From Allodiplogaster sudhausi (taxonomy: Eukaryota; Nematoda; Chromadorea; Rhabditida; Diplogasteridae): a DNA stretch of 64,000 nucleotides. The notes beneath the pieces are model-generated. The model had not been told where the DNA came from. It did no database searches and saw only the letters and a list, made by a program, of their open reading frames with translations. The position numbers and the translations under genes were made by a program. The DNA is taken from contig CALZFC010000142.1 in NCBI GenBank assembly GCA_945643635.1, positions 69,501 to 133,500 on the forward strand, in the 5' to 3' direction. Shown piece after piece: positions 11,130 to 21,100 of the stretch (its first letter is position 1; every line of letters begins with the position of its first letter).

Positions 11130-12112
11130 TTATCTTGGAGATTGACAATCATGTTTATCTACATTCCAAAACCCTCATCAAAATTCATTCAGTTTGCACT
11201 TACTGCACCTCAGCAGTGGCATCCGCGACGCGTCAATGCGCGACTGCGACATGCGGCGCGGATTCCTTCTTGTACGGCGTCGCCGCTCGGGGCGCCGTGA
11301 TCGACCGCATCTTGGAAGACGAGCTGGCGTGCACGGGAGACGCGCGATGAAGCGACTCGGATGGAACCGAGTATGACTACGCTGTCTGCGGAGGAGAAAT
11401 GTAAGTGGATGCATGGGAATGGCTGATTTCTTCAATCTTTATATTTCAAGATGATATGATACAATTTGCCTGTTATGGCTATGAAACATTGGATGGTCAT
11501 TTGCAGCCATTTGCCAATACTGTAAAGATTTGCCGCGGCATTAATCTTGCCGTTTGTCCAAGACATGTCAAGGACAATCGGTCATGACCGTTCATGGTCA
11601 TAACCATGTCAAGGACACGTCATGGACATGTCATGGACACCTGCACATATGCGCTTTAAAATACTTTTTTGACATTTTTAACCCTTTTTACTGTTATTCT
11701 ACATTTATTTCACAAAAATAATCAAATTAAAAAAAGAGAAGCCGAAATGGTTCATTCTAAGTACACTTTTGAAAAAAAAGTCTACTTTTTACGTCGAATT
11801 GCACCAGACACTTAGGCACCAATCATTTGGAAGAGGGTCACCTCACCGGCAGGAAAAAATTCTGTAAATCTATTTGAAACTATGTATCGAATAACCAAGT
11901 TCGGTTTCCTTTAAATACCCCAACTCTGAGACACGCTCAAGGTCCTTCCTGCAAGCCAGTTGTCCAGTATCTTCTCCTGCACATCAACATCTTAGATGTT
12001 ACAACATTTATTGATGTGGCTCCATAACATTGCCATAACAAAAACAGTGGGAGAGAAAAAAGAAAAACAAGGCAGAGGAACGGGGGAAGTCCATGCAACA
12101 TTCGCAAGCACT
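11130..12112. repeat. Right arm of the inverted duplication
   Basis: Inverted partner of 8982-9965. Starts 'ttatcttggagattgac' (intron sequence of a C6 gene) and ends 'ttcgcaagcact'. The central spacer between the arms is 9966-11129. Confidence 0.95.
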
Positions 12113-12540
12113 GCTTGAATACGATGGCGCCGAGCAAAGGATGCTGCTATGCCGCGAACGTGCGAGTTGGCGCCAGTCAGTAATTCCGTCACAGCATTCG
12201 CGAGACGCTGTTCTCCCGTCTCTTCAGTTAGGCTCTTCAACATAAGTATGGCAAATGGATAACGAAACATGCCGAAATCAGTTTAAAAAACAAAACAACA
12301 CAAAATAAGTGCAGCTTGTCTTGCATTCATTCGAGAATTGTTGGCACGTTTAAAATGTTCCCCCAAATGTTTTCAAAAATTACTAAAATAGAAGGTGTCA
12401 TCGGTCGTAAACTGTGTCGCATGCCATAATTTGTCCGGGACATCGGTAGTAACCGCGAGCGTGTCACTCTGTGCTCTCGACGCTTATGCACTCTCTCGCT
12501 GTGGTCGTGACCACGTATGGGACAAGCCCACAAAAGTGTC
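12113..12540. other. Unassigned DNA beyond the right arm
   Basis: Unique relative to the left arm. On the minus strand 12270-12113 is open and reads ETGEQRLANAV and VRGIAASFARRHRIQ, which looks like a helix-rich protein fragment, possibly from a transposase. There is no start, splice site or homologue I recognise. The rest shows nothing. Confidence 0.3.
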
Positions 12541-12544
12541 CATG

Positions 12545-12715
12545 ACCTTTGAGATTTGTTTTCTTCTTTGTCCAGGACGCGTCCAGGACAAGTCTTAGAC
12601 ATGTCCTAGACTCCTGTGTATTAAGATAGGCGGAAGTGGATGTGTCCAGGACATGTCTCCGTTTTATTTTGAATCGATTGTCGTTGACATGTCTTGGACA
12701 AACGGCAAGATTAAT
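12545..12715. repeat. GACATGTC-type minisatellite
   Basis: Irregular repeats of palindromic words such as GACATGTC, GGACACGTCC and CAGGACATGTC. Related blocks sit at 9450-9550 and 11575-11645. A 40-bp stretch ending 'gattaatgccgcgg' is shared by all three, so the C6 exon here was probably joined to this repeat by recombination. Confidence 0.7.
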
Positions 12716-14230
12716 GCCGCGGCTGACCAACAACGCAGTGCGCTGGTTCTATACATTTGAAGTAGTTGGATATCCACTGCGTACTAATGGACACTCATGC
12801 AGCCGATATCTCTGTAGCGATGGCGAAGTCCTCGTTAAGGTGAGTTTGTCGCATTATAAGAAATATGTCTAGCAATTATTCGTGTCTCTAAATAATTTCG
12901 AAACAATCAACAAAATACTACTTGTATTAGATGACGACAGACATTGGCGAAATCGGCGACTTGACTTGCTCGTTCGATGGCAAATGGAAGATCAACGGTA
13001 TTCAAGTAGAAGCAGAAGCGGAAGTCGGATGTGTCAAAAGTTGGTTATCCTTTAAGTGAATATCCTGAAATGTGTCGAAAATTTCCTCGATCACAAGATA
13101 TCATTAACATATATCAGGGATATATACATAGATATCTACATGGCCGTGGCTGTAATCTCACATTTTTTCTTGGTAATCCTCATCTTTTAAGGCTTGATTG
13201 CGTGCTCGACCACGCTCGACGCACCGCTCTCAAAATTCCAAAGCCCGGACTTAAGCACCGGCAGCTACAAATATCAGCGTGATCGTCTAGAAGCGAAGCC
13301 ATGTCCAGATGGCGTGTTCTACTACTTGGAAAATGAGGGCGATAAAACATTCGGAAAGGGCTTAAATCCTTCATTGGCTCTTTGCGATGCCCTAACAGGG
13401 AAATGGGTGATAGTCGGCAGAAAATATTACTACCAGATCGCTTGCGGTAAGTACAATTTTTATGATCTATATATTAATTGTATAAAAATTTACTTAATAG
13501 ATATAAATCTACAAAGAAACTTGCTGTATGCGTTTGTTTTTACACCGAAACTTTTACGTCTGCGCTGGATCATGAGATTTTGCTGCTCCTGATGAGCTGT
13601 GGCCGCCGCTAGCGCGCCTTCTTTTTTGGCCACATTTTGAAATGCTCATCGATTGCACTGGAATCCAGAAGATTCAGTGACAAAAGATTTCTGTTCTCTG
13701 TATTCACAAAGTCTTGTTAAGCCACTGCTAGTTCGTGAATGTACATACATACATACATACGAATTATGTTTAAATGCAAATAATTTCAGCGAAACGAAAT
13801 TGCAAAGGGTGTTCGATAATTGCGTCTGCTTCCGATGAAGACATTAATTTCTCGTATTCTGGATATAAGTATACGGCGGCCGCTAGAAAGAAAGACGACT
13901 CCGCTTGCTCTTATTATGAGTGCACGGGAATAGAGTTGGCGATCATTGATAAGGTACGTCCATCGGGTGAACAGATTTACTGCTAAGTGCTGCTCTCTTC
14001 ATAACAGACTCAGTTATGAATATAGTCTAATTACGTCATCATTGTAGTACGGCACTCGAGAGGTGAAATCTTTAACTTGCGGGAGAGATGGCACATGGCT
14101 TATCAATGGAATTCGGCCAGCCGTTCAACCAGAAAAAGTTGCATGCGTTTCAGGTATATACATATTTAAGTATTTACATATATGTAAGATGTCGTATGCC
14201 TTATAACCACGTTTCATTTATTAGTCTTGT

Positions 14231-14270
14231 ATACCGTATATTCTCTATTAGTATCCTCCCACGGGGGTTC
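14231..14270. mobile_element. Solo end of the CCGTATTTTC MITE family
   Basis: 'ataccgtatattctctatta' followed by a C-rich stretch matches the terminal repeat of the elements at 35448 and 63209. The other end is not seen. It follows directly on the last exon of copy C. Confidence 0.6.
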
Positions 14271-14486
14271 AGCCAATGTATTGTGGGACGCAAAAAAATT
14301 AGTACCGTCCACTAGTTCGGGAGGTCAACATGGCTATGTCGGGCCAAAAGAAATGAATATTTGGAAGTCTCGAACGGAAAGCTCCTGAAGAATACGGTTT
14401 TAGTACACAGTTCGTTGCTGAGGGTGTACTAAAAATTCATACCATACTCTAATTATATGTCGGAAAATAAAATAATGGATTTTACG

Positions 14487-16810
14487 GCTTTGTTACATTA
14501 CGCGCTTTCCCCAATAACCTCCTAAAGGCCCAGGACGCGCACAGTCGTGGGGCGAGTATAGCCATTTCATCGAACTCACTCCCCTCTGCCTCTGTCAGCC
14601 GCCCGACGGCGACAAGCCCCTCCCCCAGGCTGTCGAGAGAGCATCATCTGCCAAATTGAGCATATTGTAGTATTTTATTTTATTTATCGTAAAAATGAAA
14701 TATGTATGTATGTATATATTTCAGTGTGACAGCACAAATATATGAAAGAAAAATACCATTCGTATAAATGCCATTACCAGTAATGAGAAAGAGTGCGTAG
14801 TGGGGGGAGGGGGGGGGGATCGACGCAAACGAGTCGCACCAAGCCGGCGATGATGCCAGCGCCCGGCCGCCGTCTTTGTCAGCGATGTTGCAAGCTGGAA
14901 GAGGAGGAACAGGAGGGCGGCTTGACTCCTAGCGATTGTCGATAGTATGATGCATCCACATCTTCTATTGATACTACTTCGATCAGGTCGTGGCGCATTT
15001 GTCTAGATGTGTGCTCATTAACATGAATGAATCTGCTTCGTTGTCTCTAGCATATGCACAGTTCTAGGAATGTCATCGCGCTCTTAATGACGATTCTCTG
15101 GAAAGAAAGAAAGAGCGCCGAAACTGATGATAGGATAGGCTGCCAGTCAAATTCATTTGGGACTCACTCTTCTTCTCCAGTTTGGTTGGAGACATTGTAC
15201 AACTGAAGCAACGGATAGTTTGCGCCTGTGATCGCTGCATCATTTTTAGCGGCGGAAGATTGCGCCGTGATCGATCGAGAGATAGCATCTTCTCAGACGA
15301 GCACAGCTGGGCGTGCACACACGGGAGAGGCGAGACTGCGGCGACTCGCATGGACAACCGAGTATATGAGACTACGCAGTCTGCTAGGACTACTCACACT
15401 CAGGCTACTCACCAATTTTCCTAACAGACCCAATCAAATGTCAGATCCACTCTATTGTCATCCGCAAATTCCTAAATCTATTCGGACTAAAATGAAGGAA
15501 AAAGAAATCACAAAGAGAAATAAAAACAAAAAGAAATCGTGAATACTAATTATGAATGCTTACATGATGTATGTATGCACGTACATGGCTATCGAATTTT
15601 ATTACTCTGAAAACTTTTTTCATTATAGTTGCCACATCTGTATACTACCGCCCAACAACCAGGGGTACACGATCTTTGGAAACTACATACATACATATAA
15701 TCTTTCTGAAAAGTTACAAAATGTCCGATCAATTTGTATATGTGTTTCTCGAGATAAGCTTACGTCTACTTGTTTTGCAAATTTACAATAAGATTGAGGC
15801 ACTCGGGATCAATCATATTCGAGCATTGAAAGGTCCTGATTTTCAGGCCTCAAAAAAGGCCTCAATTTTATCCCATTTTATTAGCACCAAATTGACGCAA
15901 TGTCTTTAAATGCAATGTGATAATGCGTGAATTGGTGTTAATGAAATGGAAAAAAAATTGAGGCATGAAGCCTGGCAATCGAGACATTTTAATACTCAAG
16001 TATAGTAAGATGCCTGAATCTTAATATGCTAAGCAAATCGAAGTTCTCTTATCGAGAAAAGCGCAATTTCATCGAAAACTTTGGAACTTTCCGAAAGTTG
16101 CGAAAGATTCTGCGTCTTTGGTTGTTGTTCGGTACTGTATTAGGAATAATACTGATGGAGCAGACCTAGTACATACTTTTTTCAGAGACCCGAAGAGAAA
16201 TTATGAACTGATAGGGAACTAACTACATACATTTGCATGTAGTATGTAGCTTGATAAGATGGGAAAAAATTTTTTTCTTCAAGACATTTTTTTCAGAGAA
16301 CTTTAGAGAAATGAAGTACTCATAAGGAACTACATTTGTATGTAGCTTGAAAAGGTGGTGAATTTTTTCCCACAAAACTGACAATAACATATTCTCTTCT
16401 AATGATCTCAATGGTCTCAATGGCATGTGAAAAAGCGATAGAAGCCAATGAGACATTACAACGGACTCAGCACTCTCTCGGGAGAATAGTAGACTTTTGA
16501 TACATATGTATATTATCATTCCTTTTTCACAAAGATGTTTGCGCAGACAATTGAGCCTTGAAAATGCTTCCTTTTAAACTTCCTGGGAATCTAAGAATTT
16601 TAATACATATCTTCTCATTCCGTTTCACACAAAAAATGTTTGCGCAGACAATTGAGTTTTTTTTGTTGAAAATGTTCCTCTTGAACTTTTTCAGAACTCA
16701 GCAAACATATTTGTGAACTAGAATAATAAGATGTCAAAAGTTTTACATTCCATAGGGGCAGCACAGATCACACTTTGTCCCCCTTTTAAAAGCAGGAAAC
16801 TCTACCGTAA
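14487..16810. repeat. Segmental duplication, copy 2 (paired with 6780-7960)
   Basis: Same ordered blocks as 6780-7960, with extra DNA at about 14650-14930 (including a G run near 14806-14818) and 15400-16120. Contains a C6 exon relic at 15180-15400. No intact gene seen. Confidence 0.85.
15180..15400 (+). pseudogene. C6 exon relic
   Basis: Starts after a CAG acceptor-like site with IVCACDRC. With frameshifts it carries the nucleotide signatures 'gatcgatcg' and 'gactcgcatgg..accgagtat..gactacgcagtctgc' of the exon at 1343-1585. Non-functional relic. Confidence 0.6.
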
Positions 16811-17452
16811 TCAACATATTTTAATTTTCCTGTCCACGGCAGTCGCTTATCTCTAAAGCACACACACTCTCTCTCTCGTCATTGTATCAGGCAAATGGCG
16901 GGAATTCAAAAAGGAGTTTCCGGCTAATTTAAGGGCCCTTTGTGACACAATGTTTTGCTTTGCTGCCTGAAACATCATTTCCTGCCTGTTACTTACAATT
17001 AGCACTTGCTCGGTGCATATGCTAAAATTCAAGGTATATATTTTGATGTTAATGGCGCCCTCTTTTCAAACCAGGAACTGATTGTGAGTGACAGATGTTT
17101 CTTAGTCTACCCACCATCATTCATACTTCAAATCTGTTTTTGCCTCAGATTGCAGGAAATATGTACATAAGTCTTCAATAGAGCTCTAATTTTTTACTCA
17201 TTCACTGCATCAAGGTGAAATACATCACAACGCTGATATGTTATGTACATACATATGTGCGGATTTGCATGAAGTTCTGTATTCCAAATTTTTAAACTAA
17301 ACGTTATCCTTGTTTAAATGTGCTGCAAAAAGTTGAATAAATTTTTATCTTATCTTAGTAGTCTTTAGATTCGCTTAAAAATTTTCACTTCATTTGATGA
17401 TGTCTAATATTTTACTCTTGTTTTCTCTTTTTTGTTGGCAATTTTTGAGCGA
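16811..17452. other. Upstream region of the chemoreceptor gene
   Basis: AT-rich, with no exon or clear repeat recognised except a short CT run at about 16868-16880. It presumably includes the promoter of the + strand gene starting at 17453. Confidence 0.3.
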
Positions 17453-18139
17453 ATGGACGAGGAGATGCAAGTATCGACACTTGTCATTGTCGTCATGGGC
17501 GCCTTGACGTTTCCTACCGCACTCTTCGTCTATATTCGAATCATGCGCTTGCCCGTCTTCTTCAACAACTACATCTTCAAAATTGTCATCATACACGGAT
17601 TACTGGTTTGTGATTACTTGCTTTTTTAATGTGTGTTTTATTTCCATACTTTTCCAAAATTCATAAAGGCAGCTTTCTGAGATAAGAAAATCAAGTTTAC
17701 AAGTAACAATAATTCATATTACTTCTAAAGGACATGGCCGTCTATTTCTCCAACCTGTTCATAATCAGACTACCAAGTGAGCCCTCCCTTCTTGGATTGT
17801 CAGTTAAGCTACATACTGCATGCATTCTATAGACATGAACGTATGTACATAGATATTTAATATTTGCTTTTTAGTATTTTTTTTCTTAAACAGAAGAAAT
17901 GCAATTTTTTCAGACAAATAATGCTCAAAAAATTGCATTATTTAGCTATAAATTTCTGAACGACGCGAATCTCGCAGAGTGGGGCGAGTTCATCTATCGC
18001 TACTCCCAGGGCGCGCATCTGCAAATCTCCTTCGCTCTCGCCTTCAATCGCCTGCTCACCATATCCTGGCCCGCATTCATAACTACGGTTCTTACAATTT
18101 GAAAAAGGAATCCACTTGTTTTCAAGCCCCATTTATTTG

Positions 18140-18194
<55 letters not shown>

Positions 18195-21100
18195 CAGTCC
18201 CGCCCAGGATCTTGGTACCAAGGAGGGGTCGGAGGGGTCGGAGGGGTCCAAATGCATCCTCGGTAATAACTACTTTCCTAGGAAAGAGTAAAATATTTTA
18301 AATGGTACGTTGGTTTGCTTATAGAGGGCGGATGTTACTGTTAAAAAATCGATAATTTCTTATCACTTGATAAGAAGTTATCAGGTTTCGCTTATAAAAA
18401 AATTCATTTCTTATATTTTTAAATGAAATTTCTTCTGTACCATTATTTTGTCTCTACCCACATCCCCAAATAATAAAATTAGAGATTGTATCATTGATAA
18501 TGGAAATCGATAAATCAGACCTTATCACGCATGTTCAATAGCTGAGCAGATTCGCCCAACGATTCTGAGTCTAGTTATGTAATCAGTTTTCAAATAGAGT
18601 GCCCGTTAACAATATATTTTTGATTGTGTGTACTTTCCATGCCTTTCTTCAGGATTCCCCATAATCTTGGACTTTGTCAAAATTTTGGCCCGGTATGATG
18701 CGTCCAAATCTAGGTTGCTGCAGTAGCATTGAACCTCAGAAATTTAGCGCGGCCCTTTTGTACTCGGTTTAATTACCCAAGTTTGAGGTAGCGAAATAGC
18801 AAAGGCAGAGAAAAAAAAGATTAGGCCCCGCCCCTTCGGCCTGAAAAGCCTCCCTGCCCTATTCTTTCTGAAGAAAGGCATGGAAAGTACACACAATCAA
18901 AAATATATTGCTAACGGGCACTCTATTTGAAAACTGATTACATAACCAGATTCAGAATCGTTGGGCGAATCTGCTCAGCTATTGCACATGCGTGATAAGG
19001 TCTGATTTATCGATTTCCGTTATCAATGATACAATCTCTAATTTTATTATTTGGGGATGTGGGTAGAGACAAAATAATGGTACAGAAGAAATTTCATTTA
19101 AAAATATAAGAAATAAAATTTTTTATAAGCAAAAACTGATAACTTCTTATCAAGTGATAAGAAATTATCGATTTTTTAACAGTAACATCCGTTCTCTATA
19201 AGCAAACCAACGTACCATTTAAAATATTTTTCTCTTTCCTAGAAAAGTAGTTATTACCGAGGATGCATTTGGACCCCTATGACCCCTCCGACCCCTCCTT
19301 GGTACCAAAATCCTGGGCGGTACTGTATATATTGTTTTTGCAGTATTCAACACAAATCTTCATAGCATTATTGGGAACGACCTTTCTAATTCCTCTCTTC
19401 TTCGTGCTGCCAAACTGCTTTCGCGGTTTTCGCTATATAATTATGACGATGCCCAATGGAAAAACCTCTGTGTTTATTTCGCTCGTTGGAGGGGTTGGTA
19501 AAGGAATTTCTTTATTTTTTTATTCATTTATTGACATAAAATTAATTTGAATGTGACAACACCGTGAATATGGCAGAAGTCAATAGAAGTATATTAACAA
19601 ATCCTTGAGTCATAAAAATAAGAGAATTGAGGAAGAAAATAAAAGAAGCCACTTGCTTGTGCAGTTGTCGCGAGACATCATGATTGGCTACTATAGCATC
19701 GCTGCCATAATCACATTCCTCTTCAACGCAGCTCTCGTCGCGATTGTCTACTGGAATCGGAAGAGTCAAGTAAACACCCTTTTTTTACAAGTGTATGGTC
19801 TAGACTTCCCTTCCGAGGTTATGAAATGATCTACCTATATACCGTTCGAAATTCTCAACAAGGATGTTGAAAAGCGGAATCTACTCGACGAGAGCGTTCG
19901 AACGGTATATAGATTATTTCATAACCTCGATGGAATTCTGGACCAATTATTAGCCAATCCGTCGCAAGCCTTCTGCATTTATGCAGATTACCCGAAGTGG
20001 AATTCGTCCCGATCAGGGCCTCCTGGCCACGTCGGTTGCCAGCTTCGCCTTCTACATGGCTTACGACATTTGTTTCGTGAGTAAAAAAAAAAAAATCAAT
20101 TTGATAAATGTTAGACTGATTTAGAGGCATTCTATTTGTATTCATTCAGTCGGGGGTATGACAAATGCGCAGCGGTCATTTGCGCAGCGGTCAAAAGCGC
20201 AGCGCCTGGCCTGGTGCGTATGTGACGGCGAATTGTTACCATTTTGTCTGTTCAAACCATGTTGGACATCTTTATAACTGATCTGTTTATTTGTTAAGGC
20301 CATTTCAACTCCACTATTAATCATTCATGACGTCTTACAGTTGACAATTGGTGAATTAAAGTTCAAATCATGCGATTTCAGCGTGTTTCCGGCCCCCGTT
20401 TTTAAATTCAATTTACAGGACAACAATAAAGATAGACAAGAATGACAGGGGCAATATACCTTCATCAATGTTTTTAAAACTGAACAAGAACACTGTTGCA
20501 AACTAAATTTTAATTCAAAAAAATTCTAAGGCTAGCATAAGAAACGCTGGAACTAAATGATCGACTTCGTCTCCGCCCATGCTTCAATTTCTGAGGGCCT
20601 TTTTCTCGTTCTCTTTTTCTGAGATTCGTGAGCATGAGAAAATATTGTATGAAATGGTAAATTACTTTCTTTGTTAACCATTTCGTTATTTTACATATCA
20701 CGGAGCTCTCGTTCTCATTTTCTCTCTCTCTTTCAATCTCTCTCTCTCTGTCTCTGTCTCTTTATCTCTCTCTCACTCACTATCCTTACATTTGCCCATT
20801 AAAGGAGATCTCCGGCGAATAATTAAGAGAGCCTCTCTGTAAGACTCAAGGAGGCCGCTATGGACGCCTGCCCTAGAAATTCATAATTTTTCTACAACCT
20901 TGAAAAAATTACGAGGGATGTATCTAGTGTTCGTCTTCTAGGCTCGTAAAAATGAAATTTCTTGACTTTTAGAGTACAATAGAGTGGTATATCATGAAAG
21001 AACTTCAAAGAATCCTGGAATACCCATTATTGGGTGCTAGATGTTTCAAAAGAACTAATTTGAAATAATTGCAAAAAAATATTCAGCAATATCGCCTTCA

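Larger units (their letters stand above)
11207..14153 (+). pseudogene. C6-domain gene copy C, middle exons only
   Basis: Plus-strand exons: 11207-11399 (in the inverted-repeat arm, with the same TGA nonsense as copy D), a partial exon from about 12725 to 12839, then clean exons at 12931-13039, 13192-13446, 13790-13953 and 14048-14153. These four have the same lengths or phases as their copy-B counterparts; the first is one codon shorter. They keep the C6 pattern ([35 protein letters not shown]). The exons for the next domains and the C-terminus are absent: after 14153 comes a transposon end (14231-14270) and then the second segmental-duplication copy. The gene lacks both ends and is probably dead, although its remaining exons are open. 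Confidence 0.75.

Noticed and set aside
8982..12112. Inverted arms as a transposon with 0.98-kb terminal repeats
   Set aside because: No target duplication at the outer ends, and the arms contain host gene exons and end inside an intron; a duplication fits better.
12545..12715. GGACATGTCC words as p53-family binding sites
   Set aside because: They match the half-site pattern only because the minisatellite is palindromic; no gene context supports it.
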